Source: Aphelenchoides besseyi
Taxonomy: Eukaryota > Nematoda > Chromadorea > Rhabditida > Aphelenchoididae
Length of the DNA: 64,000 nt
Assembly: GCA_024699855.1 (NCBI GenBank)
Contig: JAMPIQ010000001.1
Span: 3,348,001 to 3,412,000, forward strand
Direction of reading: 5' to 3'
Shown here: piece by piece, positions 24,464 through 34,866 of the stretch
Layout: each line of letters begins with the position of its first letter
How positions within the stretch are numbered: the stretch's first letter is position 1
Program-made: the position numbers and the translations under genes
Notes under the pieces: generated by a model
What the model was told of the DNA's origin: nothing
The model's database searches: none
The model's input: only the letters and a program-made list of their open reading frames with translations

Positions 24464-24840
24464 AGTCGATTAATTTTTCACTATTTTTTATCTATAATCG
24501 TATTCAATGTTATGTTCATGTATAGAAAAGTTTTGTCTAATACCTTATCTCCGGAAGTGATCGCTAGTAGTTTTAAGTTTGTTTGATTTCACGACAGCGT
24601 TTTAGCTTTTTAGCACCTCAAATTCTTATTTTTGTTATCTTCTACTAAACCAGTGAACACATTTGAAGGGAAGAGATCGAGAATACAAGGTGGTGCAAAT
24701 AAAGTGCTGATAACAAAATCATTTGGTATTTGTGTCAACTTGTTTGCAGACGGTTCCCGAAGCAACGACAATCCTATTTATAAAATCGTTATTTATTTCA
24801 TTTGATTAGAAACAAATTCACAAACAGAAGAAAAAACTAA
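24464..24840. other. Convergent 3' intergenic region, RPRD gene (+) / dehydrogenase (-)
   Basis: 377 bases between two convergent stops with T-rich and A-rich runs expected of 3' untranslated sequence. No exon or RNA gene was recognised. Confidence 0.4.
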
Positions 24841-26310
24841 TTAGTATTGAACAGCCAATGGTGGTGGAGCATCAACGAAAGTGAAGTATCCGCGAAGCAA
24901 CCAGTCTTGCCAACGCGTTGGCAGGTACGAAAGCGGAGTGAATTGGAATCTGAAAATTAAAGTCCATAAACTCATTTCAATGCATCGAAATAGTAATCTC
25001 TTTTAAAGTTGAAACATTTAGAGCGAAAGACTTCAAATTGGTTATTCCAACAGAAATCGTTAATGCATCATAGTTTTGTTTCCTTACATTGAATCGTATC
25101 CAACTAAAAATGCAATTATTATAAGAACGAATCTTCATCACTCACTTTGATAGCGACAACGTGGGAAAACGGATGTCAACGCGTTGAAATAGGCGTCGAC
25201 CACGAATTCAGCACCGGGTTTGCATTTGTATTCCAAGTATTCACTGATTAATTTCGATGACCATTTGTAGAATTTCTCGCCATAACGATCCTTTGTTGCT
25301 TGTGGAACGCGATTCCAAACACGTTCGTGATCATCGATGGAAACTTGCGGGTTCGCTTGAGGAGTCTTGAAGAATCCGGGCTCCAAAATGCAAACTTTCA
25401 CTCCTAACAGCGCCATTTCTGCTCTCAACACATCCGAATAACCGCCGACAGCCATCTTTGAAGTCGAGTAAGGACCAAGTGTTGGAGTTGGGAATTTGCC
25501 ACAGATGCTGGTAACGTTGACAATACGACCTTTGGTACGTTCGACCAAATCTCTGAACGCGTGTGTCGTACGAATAACACCTAACGCATTGACCTGCCAG
25601 AATCTGTCGTAAACAGCGGGAGTTTGCCAAAAATCCCAACCACTAGAAAGCTCGTGACTGAAATTGTCGAATCGTGCAAATTTACCGCATGTCTCCGATT
25701 CCTGCGTTATTGACGATTCCCCACAGTCCTCTACTGCCTTGAAGTTTGCTTTCAACCAATTCACGGGCTTTATTGACCGATTCATCGTTTCGAACATCGA
25801 GCGTGAAAGTCGTCAAGAGGTCGGATCCGTTTTTGATTTTGCTCGCTTCATCACGAAGACGTTTTGCACCCTATGAAGCACAGTTATGTTGTTCAACTTT
25901 CTCTAACTTACATTTTCGTCAAAGCACGCAGAAAAGACGGGCATACCGTTTCGCAAACATTTCAACGTTAATCCCCAGCCAAAACCCGAATCACAACCTG
26001 AAGTATTAAACTACCGGTTATTCGAATGCTCATTCTAATGTTACCAGTAATCAAGACGGCTTTGTCTTGCAAATTGCCGACCGACACTTTTTCCAACGTC
26101 TGAATGTTCGTGTTCCATTAACCAACAAGTTTGGTTGTATAACTTACACGAACAACGAGAAAGTAAATAATGTAGGCTCCGACCAGGTACCAAGCAAAGT
26201 TTTGGATCAAAAAAATGCCAACACTAATTGGAATCAACCTGTAAGTATCGCTTGTTTCCAACCACTATTCATCGGGAATTAACCGACCAGATCGCGAGTT
26301 CGTCCAACAT
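24841..26310 (-). CDS. Membrane-anchored short-chain dehydrogenase, retinol/hydroxysteroid dehydrogenase type (copy 1)
   Basis: Read from MLDELAIW at 26310 to the stop at 24841-24843 in about eight exons. A hydrophobic N-terminal anchor (VGIFLIQNF, AYIIYFLVV) precedes the SDR core: nucleotide-binding glycines in LITGCDSGFG, NNAGIG, the serine in NVTSICG and the catalytic YSTSK. The C-terminal part contains ILEPGFFKT. A 16-base micro-exon at about 25087-25102 supplies GYDS before the last exon (FQFTPLSYLPTRWQDW). The family layout is that of the RDH16/HSD17B6/BDH1-like group, ER-bound NAD(P)(H) enzymes acting on sterols or retinoids; the substrate cannot be read from sequence. It is a paralogue of the gene at 35125-36778, sharing exon order, the micro-exon and even intron sequence near the 3' end. 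Confidence 0.85.
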
Positions 26311-27337
26311 TTTGGATGTCGATGAAGAAGATCACCCAATCTGAAAGAACAAATAGACGAATTGGATCATTTTTCGTTATTTCACATTCTCGGCAGTGCA
26401 ATCCGATTGGCAAACAAAAAGCGAATGTTTTTCAATTCCAATGCACATGTTCTTGAAAATAAACACCAAAAAAGTCGGTGGCTGTTCAAATAAGAGCAAA
26501 AGTTTAAGTCGCTGGTATTTTTATTTCAACTGAATCAATCATGAGACCGACGAAGGACAATCGGCCGCTTTCAAGGAGCACTCGAAAATGCTAATAAAAC
26601 GACGGGAACGACAGAAACTTTACATACAAATCAGAATATTTGCAGCCAAAGTTTCGTGTTTCACATCGACGCCAAAAGTAATTTTTATTTGCAATCCAAC
26701 GGCTATAAAGCTTCTGGTTATTAAGTCGTCTCGCTAACTCTCCCGCCCATCGATTTCAGATTTCGATTTGCTTTTGCAGTTGTTGCCAATTTCGTTGTGT
26801 AAACTGCGGACCAGGAGGAACAGTTGAAGGCCGTCATTCTACTTCATCTTATCAATCAACTTCTCGCACGTTTATTGCCGGCTGTAAGCGAACGTTTTGC
26901 TCCATTTTTGTGATCACAGCGACTGTGAAGCACGTTGAACTTTTGGACTGAGTGTGATAAATGCGACGAGACGGCTGTCATTCGTGACTTTATGAACAAA
27001 AAAAGTGTAAATCTGATAAGAATAAAACGATGAAACCAGAACCACGAAACTTGTTGATTCTTCAGGGCACGAAGTACTCACAAAACTGTCACCATTAAAA
27101 TGTAACCGAATTTTAGTACAAGCTTTTCATTACCTGTAATCTCCATTGACATTACTGATGACTGTGAACTCAATCTTTTTATTGCTTTTAGATTGCTCAA
27201 AAATTGAACGTTCTTTAATCCCGTTTGCATTGCAATAGAAGACGGCTAGTAATCAGTGAATGAATTCATTGTTCAGTTTGATCTTTAAAGATTAGACAAC
27301 ACGTCTGACCAAATGTCATCAACGACCTTTGAGCGGA
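26311..27337. other. Gene-free region upstream of dehydrogenase copy 1
   Basis: About 1 kb leading into the accessory island. It contains the presumed promoter of the minus-strand dehydrogenase. I find no exon chain, RNA gene or clear repeat in it. Confidence 0.4.
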
Positions 27338-27835
27338 GTGTTCATTGATTCGATTCACATTTTTCGAATTGGTTTCGAACAGAGCAAATAACTCATATTT
27401 GTATTGTAGTGTTTTCAATACGTTTATCCAATTCGAACTTATTACTCAGATCTTTTAACAACAAAACTTCTGTTCAATCTACAAGTTTACATCTGACAGT
27501 TGATCCTATAAGGAATGGAAACAAAGAATTTAAACCGTACAATGATGGGCAATGATATTCGGTCGATGTGTAACGGGATTTAAGGATCTGATCGCTTAGT
27601 TTGCAACCGGCATGTGCGCTGGCTTGGGTAGACCTTCCCAGTACTTCAAGTAAGCGTAGAAGACTTGCTGTTGAATTCGAGTGGACAAGTAAGCGAGTGG
27701 TGTGAATTGGAACCTAGAAGTGAAGTTTGTTAACCCATTTCAATTAATCGAAATAGTAATCTCTTTTAAAGGTCGCACATTTAGAGCGAATATTTTCGGC
27801 TCTCAATTGTTAATTATTTCAACAAACATCGCTAA
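27338..27835. repeat. Segmental duplication, copy A (498 bases)
   Basis: This segment is colinear without gaps with 34867-35364 (constant offset 7529) and differs at only a handful of positions that I noticed, for example near 27347, 27366, 27716, 27813 and 27820. It carries the terminal exon of a dehydrogenase and part of the preceding intron. Sequence on both sides of each copy is unrelated. Confidence 0.9.
27596..27713 (-). pseudogene. Orphan last exon of a short-chain dehydrogenase
   Basis: The exon encodes the same C-terminus as the gene at 35125-36778 (FQFTPLAYLSTR ... KPAHMPVAN then stop) with an intact acceptor, but no earlier dehydrogenase exons are found upstream; the duplicated DNA ends at 27835 inside the intron. 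It is therefore a gene fragment carried by the segmental duplication. Its open frame is undamaged, which suggests the duplication is recent. Confidence 0.88.
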
Positions 27836-28303
27836 CGCTATCAGATAATTGGTATGTTATGATTCATCGTTATTATACGTTTGAGTTTGTTTCAGATTTG
27901 TTTTTCGATCTGCTTCCCGTTCGAGCAATCTGTGCAACGTCCGCTATTGCCGTATTGGCGCAAACTTTCGTAAGTGAGGAAATCGAATAGAAATTGATGG
28001 TAATATTTGTCTTGCTTGCAGATCTTCTCGAAATCACCAGTCTTCCTGCTGGCTAACACATTTCGGTTTCTTTCGTGTTCTCAAATTCGATGATTACTTT
28101 CACACGCATATGTTTTGCTGATCTCATCAATAAAAACGCATTTCTAACACTCAACAAAATTGCGTTGTCGACCTGCTCTCGCATTTGATTTTCATTGAAA
28201 TAAAACAGTTAAATGACGGTCGGATGGATATTTGCAAGTTTAATTACGCATCGAAATTTACTAACTCACTTATGCATCGAAATTTGCATAACATTGAATT
28301 CGG

Positions 28304-28310
28304 TATAAAA
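28304..28310 (+). promoter_or_regulatory. TATA box candidate upstream of the RPA-like gene
   Basis: TATAAAA at 28304-28310 lies about 25 bases before the LINE target site. If the LINE is removed, the DNA runs on to the OB-fold gene starting at 31600. The position suits a core promoter, but a single AT-rich match is weak evidence. Confidence 0.3.
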
Positions 28311-28327
28311 GCATCGAATTTCGTTTG

Positions 28328-28342
28328 TCCAACGCCTTTCTG
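28328..28342. repeat. Target site duplication, left copy (LINE)
   Basis: TCCAACGCCTTTCTG is repeated exactly at 31483-31497. A perfect 15-base direct repeat flanking an endonuclease/reverse transcriptase element is the footprint of target-primed reverse transcription. Confidence 0.92.
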
Positions 28343-31300
28343 GATTCGCGAAAATCACTCGCTCAGGCCGGTCGGTTGAATTTTTTCTCTCCCGCCACCG
28401 GAAGGTTTTTTCTCTGTTTACGGCCGCTCTTTGCCGTAGACAGACATTGGGAGCAACCCGTGGCTGGGCCCAATGGCGCTAAACGTCACACGAGGAAACG
28501 AAGGCGACAAGGCGCGTTCAACTTGTGCAGCTACAACGTCCGTTCAATCGCCGCCGACGCCCGCCTGGCCAACCTGACCGAAGAGCTCCGCCACCTCCGA
28601 TTTGACGTTATTGGATTGAGTGAAACCCGACGCTCGGGAATCGACCGCATCGAGCACGACCTCAACCCGGCATCGGCCGTCATTCTCTACAACTCCGGAC
28701 GGACCGACGGCCAACGAACAAATGCGGGAGTTGGATTCATCGTTACGGCCGAAGCCGACCGGCACATCAACGTTCTCAACATCTCGGAACGAATCATCCA
28801 ACTCGTGTACACCAACCCACATGGACGAAAGATGCGCGTTACGCAAGTTCATGCTCCCTGCCACGACGAAGACTACGACACGTTCATAGACGACCTCCGA
28901 AATGCCACTCCTCCCGGAACGTCTACCGAAGATCTCATCATCGGCGACTTCAATGCGCGTGTGGGAAGCGACCAGCCGACCCAACAACACGTCGGCGCCT
29001 TCTGCTCGGGCCAACGAAACGTTCGAGGACAGAAGATGGTCGACTTTGCGGAATCCGCGGGCTACTACATCCTCAACTCGTTCTTCCAAAAACCGACCGG
29101 ACGACGATGGACTTGGAGGTCGCCAAATGGAGCCACGCTCAATGAGATCGACTACGTCCTCGCCCGCAACCGAAGATCAACAACCGACGTCCAAGTTCTC
29201 AACCGCTTCAACGCCGGAAGCGACCATCGCCTCATCCGAGCCAAAGTGCAAATGAAGAAGATGCGAAGCAAACGACCAACACCCCGACGTCTTCCGCCGG
29301 ACTACGACGAACTTCGCTTGAAGACCGCACTCCTTCTCGATGGACGCACAAACGACCAAAGCGATGGGCGAAGTGGATCAAGCAAGTGGCAGCAAGCAAC
29401 TCCAAGGCGCTCTCAAAGATGCCGCTGCGGCCGCCGAAAAGCGATGGGAAATACGCCCAAGAATCTCCAACCAAACGCTCGACCTATTACGACAAAGACG
29501 AGATCTCAAATTCGGCATCGCGTCCCCGACATTCCCAGCGGCCCAGCGAGCACAAGCCCTCATCCAATACGCCGAGCTCAACAAGATGATCCGATGTGCT
29601 TTGAAGAGCGACCTCCACAACCACCGAATCGACGTCCTCAAGCGAGCACTCGAGAAGAACCGACTGAAACGCGGAAGAATCGAGCTGGCGCACAAAAGAA
29701 CAACGATCTCGCAATTCCAACGAGAAGACGGATCGCTAACCACGACCCCTGCAGAAGCTGCCGAAGTCGCCGCCAACTTCTATTCGGAACTCTACTCGTC
29801 AATCAATGGTCCGCCCGATGACGAAACCAACTCACCAATCAACCGACCGATTTTGGCAACCGAACTCAACGCGGCTGCCAAACGGATACGAGGGAATACG
29901 GCACCGGGAGCAGACGGAATTCGGTCAAAAGCAGCGGAATTCGGCGTTCCGATCATCGCCAGCCAACTCGCATCGGCGGCCAACCTTATGTTCGAGTCGG
30001 ACGACATACCGAACGGCTTCGCACATGCAAACACGATCCTACTCTACAAGAAGGGCGACCGTACCGATGTCTCCAACTACCGGCCAATTTCGCTCCTCCC
30101 ATCGCTCTACAAAGTCGTCACTCGAGCTCTGGCCCAACGCATCGAAGACGCCGTCCAACAGCATCTGCCAGTGGAGCAAGCAGGATTCCGACGGGGCTTC
30201 TCAACCAGCGACCACATCCAAGCAATCAACCAACTCCTTGAGAAGTCCTACGAATACTCATCTCCGAGGCAATCAACCGCCACCTTCCTGATGTTCATCG
30301 ACTTCAAGAAGGCTTTCGACAGCGTGGAGTACGCAGCAATTTGGCGAGCACTCAACCACTACGGAGTGGACGATGACACGATCAAGATGGTCAAGAAGCT
30401 CTACCTCAACGGCTCCTCCTCAATACAAATTGCGCATGCATCTGCACCCTTTGAAGTCCAACGAGGAGTCCGACAAGGAGACGCCCTTTCGCCACTCATC
30501 TTCATCGTCTGCCTTCAATACGCTCTCGACCACATCGATTGGGAAAACGATGGAATCAACGTAGATGGCCGCCAACTTCGCTATCTTGCGTACGCCGATG
30601 ACGTGGTCTTGATAGCTGCAAACACCGAAGAACTCGAGCGAATGACGACAAAACTCGTAGATGCATGCAAACCAACCGGCCTCGAAATCAACGCCCGAAA
30701 ATGCGAATGGATGACGTGCGACCGGCATGGTGGCCCGAGCAACAGCACGATCACAATCAACGGTTCAACAATCAACCAAACAACATCCTTCGTGTACCTC
30801 GGCCAACTCATCCAATTCCCGCGAGACCACGGCCACGAGATCGGAAGACGCATTGGAGCGGCATGGGGCGCATTCGGGCGAGCACGGACACTGCTGACGA
30901 ACAGAAGTGTGGCAGTTCATCTTAAACGACGCTACTTCCACACCTGCATCATGCCATCACTTCTGTACGGATGCGAAACATGGGCGACCACAAAAACGAA
31001 CCTTCTTCGGATCCTGCGAACTCAGCGCGCAATGGAGCGACAAATGCTTGGACTCCGACTTCGCGACGGCAAACGAGCAAGCTGGATCCGCAGCACCACG
31101 AAACTCCGCGACGTGGTGGTGGCCGCAAAACGGCGCAAATGGCGGTTTGCTCTGAAGACGCTCAGCCGAACCGATGGTCGCTGGACGAAGCAACTAACGG
31201 TGTGGACACCAACAACCAGCCGACCACGAGGACGGCCGCCAACCCGATGGGAAGACGACGTCCGCAAACACAACGGCGTCCCACGAGCAGCAACCCACCG

Positions 31301-31482
31301 TTCATGGACGAACGCCGCCCGGGATCCAAGAAGATGGAAACAGATGGAATGGACGTTTGCACGACCGCTGAAATTCCGACGTCGCCGCCACTAACCTCAT
31401 GTGACAATCACCGCAACACTCCGGCGCCCCCGGTTTCTTCCTTCTTTGTTCATTGTTGCGAAGTGTGAAATAAACTCCAAAC
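28343..31482 (+). mobile_element. Non-LTR retrotransposon (RTE-like LINE), 3140 bases
   Basis: The element is bounded by a perfect 15-base target duplication. It encodes an APE-type endonuclease followed by a reverse transcriptase. The 3' end after the stop at 31394 is short (88 bases), holds AATAAA at about 31469 and ends in ACTCCAAAC-type short repeats rather than a long poly-A, which suits the RTE group. Length matches full RTE elements (about 3.2 kb). Codon use is more C-rich than that of neighbouring host genes. The EN and RT frames are offset by one shift near 29.33 kb. Clade placement rests on the C-terminal GRPPTRWEDD motif and layout. Confidence 0.9.
28415..31394 (+). pseudogene. LINE polyprotein: APE endonuclease + reverse transcriptase, one frame break
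   Basis: The first frame carries endonuclease motifs in order: CSYNVRSIA, LSETRR, IIGDFNARVG, and the terminal SDHRLI. The second frame, open from about 29321 to 31394, carries the RT palm motifs: NYRPISLLPSLYK, GFRRGFSTSDH, FIDFKKAFDSV, GVRQGDALSPLIF, the catalytic YADD in LAYADDVVLI, and a C-terminal GRPPTRWEDD block. The frames overlap between about 29321 and 29821, so a single-base change between 29320 and 29400 has separated them; apart from this no stop interrupts either half. No ATG in frame precedes the endonuclease, so the true start is unclear. The copy looks recently active. Confidence 0.85.
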
Positions 31483-31497
31483 TCCAACGCCTTTCTG
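31483..31497. repeat. Target site duplication, right copy (LINE)
   Basis: Exact copy of 28328-28342. It fixes the LINE 3' boundary at 31482. Confidence 0.92.
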
Positions 31498-31732
31498 TTT
31501 CCGCTTCAATTCTCGTTGTTTGGACCAATTTGTCGATCAACCGTGTGGTGGATTTCGTTGAAATGTGCATGATGATCTCGGGCAATTTTCAGATAAAAGA
31601 TGGACAACAAGAACACCCCGCTTTTGTTGAGTGCCGATTTGGAATCCGCAACGAAAGAAAGCATCTTTACGGTCAGCGGTGTTATCATCCGAATGAACTT
31701 CGATTTCGGACAAACCGTCACCCACCGTTATA

Positions 31733-31796
31733 TAGGGTAGCGCAAAAATGAACTGTCAATTCGTTTTCCGGAAAAAATTTTTTGGAATGAAAAAAT
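31733..31796. repeat. Left terminal inverted repeat of the mariner-type element
   Basis: Begins TAGGGTAGCGCAAAAATG and matches the reverse complement of 32517-32579 over its whole length apart from a few substitutions and one inserted A. Confidence 0.9.
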
Positions 31797-32516
31797 GGAA
31801 AAATCGGGGCTTTGGAAAGAAATTGCTTTTGATTTTTGCTTACGCGGGGGAGAACATTTTCTGGAAGAGGAGTTCTCTGGAAAAAGGCCGAAATCGTTTT
31901 TTTGTTGTTTCGTCATGAGCTACAGTGATCAGGAAAAGGCAAATTTTGTTCTTTTGTTTGCCGATGAAGCCCACTTTCATTTGGATGGGGGTGTGAATCG
32001 GCACGATTGGATCATGTGGGCAGATTTCAACGCGCATTGGTTCGATACCCGGCGTTTTCCCTTCCCGAAAGTGACGGTGTGGATGGGCGTTGGCCCAATT
32101 TTCACAACATCTTGTTCCAACAAGATGGCGCCCCGTGCCATATTGGGAACAACGTTCTGACTTTGCTCGATCGTGAATTCCCGAGGCGGTGGATTGGAAG
32201 AGGAACCCGTGCCCATCCATCACTCGCGGCTTGGCCACCTCGATCTCCAGATCTCACACCATGTGATTTCTGGCTTTGGGGTTACATGAAAGGCCGAATA
32301 TTCAACACAGATCAGCGTCCCAGAACGCTCGACGAGTTGAGGACGGCAATTGTAGAAGTCGCCGACCAATTAAGACAAGATCGACCAATGCGCGAACGAG
32401 TCATGGCCAACTACCATCGGCGACTTCAAACCTGCCTCGATCGACAAGCGGGACAAGTGGAAATCCGATGAACGCATTACGATTAATAAATTTGATCTCA
32501 AAATGAAAACAGACCG

Positions 32517-32579
32517 ATTTTTTCATTCCAAAAAATTTTTTTCGGAAAACGAATTGACAGTTCATTTTGCGCCACCCTG
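32517..32579. repeat. Right terminal inverted repeat of the mariner-type element
   Basis: Reverse complement begins CAGGGTGGCGCAAAATG; partner of 31733-31796. Confidence 0.9.
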
Positions 32580-33379
32580 TACATTGTTGTTACGTACGAA
32601 GGATGGGGTAGACGTGCAGCTCACTGCGTGGCGCCAAGCTGCGCAGGAATTGGACAACCTAAAGCCGCAAGAACATTAGGTGAAGATGAATGATGTGATC
32701 CGAAGATACCAAATATGCGTTTGCAGGTCATCATTGCAAAAAATGTACTCGCGGTCCCAGTGCCAGACTCGAAACGTCATTTCAACTCAGGAGATCTTTC
32801 GATTGAGTTGCATGCGAACCCAACATTCGCCGCTTTTCAGTTGATGGAATCCTGTGATCCGCCGTCGCACAAGTTACCGGAAGAATCTTTTGAGCCGTTG
32901 GGTATGAATGAACTCGATGGCGTTGGGCTGGAGTCGACGATCAGTAGGTTTTGTTGTCGTTGTTTTTAGTTGATCTTTGTGTTTCAGAAATCGTTGATTG
33001 TTTTATGGGCTCGATCTCCGTTAACAACAAAAATGATACACATGGTTACATGGTGGGAACGATCTTCAAGAACGACACATCGCTGAAGATCAAGATCAAG
33101 GAAGCCGGAGAATGCACTGGCTTCAAAGAAGGGTCGCCAGTGACGGTGTCGGATCGATTGGTGGCCAATAATAGTGAGTTTCCATTTGATAAAAATGCAA
33201 AATGTTGTGTTTCAGGCGTTTTGAGCTTGAGTATCGAATTGATGAAACACATCGAAGAACGAAAAGGTGAGAAAAAAGGATTGGATGCTCTCCTCGCAGC
33301 CACAAAATCACCAACGGTCAAGCGCAAAAGTGGAAGCATCGGATCAATTTTGGAGAAGAAGCTCAAGCTATCGAAATGA

Positions 33380-34098
33380 TTTATGTTCGTGTTCTATTGT
33401 CGATTGTATGAGTTGTTGTCGTGTTTCGGGAAATAAACTCTTTTTTGTGACATATGACGGAACTTAATTTTGCCAAGAAAAGAAATAAGGGAATTAATTT
33501 GCTGAACGTTTAAATGAAATGATATGCATGTGGATAATGAATAGTGATTTAAGTGAGTACTCAAGAGGTTAATAAGATAGAATGTGGTATTTTAATCTGG
33601 ATATAAGTAAGAATAATGGTACTCATTAGGTATGTTATTATAAAAATAATAATAGTTGTTATTATTTTAATTCATTTGGATTGGATCCTCCCTTAGAATT
33701 AAAATTTACAAATTGAACTATCAACGTTTCAAATTCAAAAATACATTCGTCCCAATCTGAGAAATCTTCCTGCACCAAAACTTTCATACAAACGCAAATT
33801 TTTCTCACGCGGAGTGTTTGCTTTTCGCGAAGCGATATTCGCTGATTTTTGCTTGGCTCATGAGTTGATTTTCTCATTCAGATTTTTCGTATTCGCGCGC
33901 GTGTTATATACTTTTTTTCGAATATTTCGCACGTGTCATCGTTTTATTTGTATTGTCGGAGAAATACTCTACTATCAAATTGCAATGTTGTGCTCATTAT
34001 TATGGATCGTAAAGTTGTTGTGAAAGAATTTGATGGTTCGCCTGAAGACCTGGCAACATTTCATTTGATCGTTTTTTCAATTAACAAACATTTTTCAG
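33380..34098. other. AT-rich region downstream of the OB-fold gene
   Basis: 719 bases. An AATAAA at about 33432 serves the OB-fold gene. A 71-codon minus-strand frame at 33662-33877 (acidic, FSDWDECIFEFETLIVQF) looks somewhat coding-like but has no partner exon. A short plus-strand frame begins MDRKVVV at about 34002 and might be a first exon of the next gene. Nothing firmer is visible. Confidence 0.35.
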
Positions 34099-34591
34099 AT
34101 GACTCTGTTCACAGCAAACGGACTAGTGGCTGAATTGGAGGAAGATTGGATTGACGTTACTTTGGTGAGTTTCACTAGTTTATATCTTTTAATACTTGTA
34201 TAATTTAGGCAAAGTACAACGAGGAGTCCTTTCTTCGGAAGGCAAATGAGCACTTCAATTCCTGTGATCCTGTACAAGCGCATGAGAAACTTTGGGCTGT
34301 TGCTAGCTTTTCTGTCAAGAAGTTCAGTCTGTGCTTAGGCGTGAAATTGGCATCTCATGACGCGAAGAAATGTGCAGTGAAATCTATGGCTGACGAGTTT
34401 TAATTTATTAAATTTTCATAAAAGTTAATCCATTCTTTAGGCAGCAAATTTACATCTGAAATTTGGCAATCGATTTCTGGATGCAAAACTCGAAGTTGGC
34501 TGGAAAACTGCTGAAAGGTACTTTTAAATCTGTTTTTAATAAAAAGGCTTTTTAATTAAGACGTATCGGTGATTATTGTCAAAGAATCTAG
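34099..34591 (+). CDS. Small helical protein, weakly PaREP1-like
   Basis: Exons 34099-34164, 34209-34376, 34441-34517 and 34561-34591 join in frame to about 113 residues ending at TAG. The sequence is an all-helical pattern: LRKANEHFNSCDPVQAHEK, LWAVASFSVKKFSLCLG, KLASHD, then AANLHLKFGNRFLDAKL. The layout (x-GDPVQASEKLWxAA...VKxLA...LxSH...LHxNF) recalls the PaREP1/PaREP8 helical family first named in archaea and HEPN-like hairpins; this is an impression, not proof. The first exon may lie further upstream (MDRKVV at about 34002). The gene sits inside the transposon-rich island between the two duplicated dehydrogenase ends. Function unknown. Confidence 0.5.
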
Positions 34592-34866
34592 GAGAACGTT
34601 CCGGAAAGTTCAAATCTTTAAAAAAACCATAAAACGGACATAAACCTCCCCGTTAATTTATGGACCGAATTTTTAACCCTCCTCTCCCCATTGATCGAAA
34701 CTATAAAAGGACCTCCTCCGCCCTCGATCAACTCTCTCTAACGAATTTAAACCTTTTCTACCTTTACGATACAATAAACCTTCCTTTTTACTGGACATTA
34801 ATGTGAAATTCGGCTGTAAATCTATGACTGCTGAAAACAAATACTGTTGATTTATAATTGAAAAAT
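34592..34866. other. Promoter-like, LTR-resembling stretch
   Basis: The stretch contains a good TATA box (CTATAAAAGG at about 34701) followed about 80 bases later by AATAAA (at about 34782), the compact arrangement found in retroviral-type LTRs. I could not find a convincing target duplication or inverted TG...CA ends, so a solo LTR is only one reading; an ordinary promoter with a nearby poly-A signal is another. Confidence 0.25.

Larger units (their letters stand above)
31733..32579 (+). mobile_element. Deleted mariner-type (IS630-Tc1-mariner) DNA transposon, 847 bases
   Basis: Terminal inverted repeats of about 64 bases and flanking TA dinucleotides (31731-31732 and 32580-32581) define the element. 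Inside are two transposase pieces in different frames: ADEAHFHLDG ... WADFNAHW ... KVTVWMG (first catalytic aspartate), then ILFQQDGAPCH and WPPRSPDLTPCDFWLWG (second and third), ending at a stop near 32471. The whole N-terminal helix-turn-helix part and a central stretch near 32090 are missing, so it cannot make transposase. It sits inside the coding exon of an OB-fold gene. Confidence 0.9.
31600..33379 (+). pseudogene. RPA1-like OB-fold (single-stranded DNA binding) gene split by a mariner-type element
   Basis: Coding pieces 31600-31732, 32582-32679, 32727-32943, 32988-33173 and 33216-33379 join in frame once the element and one TA are left out. The first OB fold reads FTVSGVIIRMNFDFGQ, YTLLLRTKDGVDVQLTAW, RQAAQELDNL and FNSGDLSIELHANP, the course of RPA1 DNA-binding domains. 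A second domain (DTHGYMVGTIFKNDTSLKIKI) and a basic tail follow. The mariner-type insertion lies inside codon TAT/ACA of the first exon, and an in-frame TAG (32677-32679) stands immediately before the next donor. Both argue for a dead or dying gene, although the downstream exons are intact. It is much shorter than RPA-1 itself, so it is a paralogue. Without a search the RPA link is moderate. Confidence 0.6.

Noticed and set aside
28544..29474. Long minus-strand open frames (up to 181 codons) inside the LINE
   Set aside because: They are antisense shadows of the GC-rich endonuclease/RT coding frames and have no domain resemblance.
33662..33877. 71-codon minus-strand frame with an acidic coding-like end
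   Set aside because: No second exon or recognisable domain; it may be a remnant but cannot be supported.
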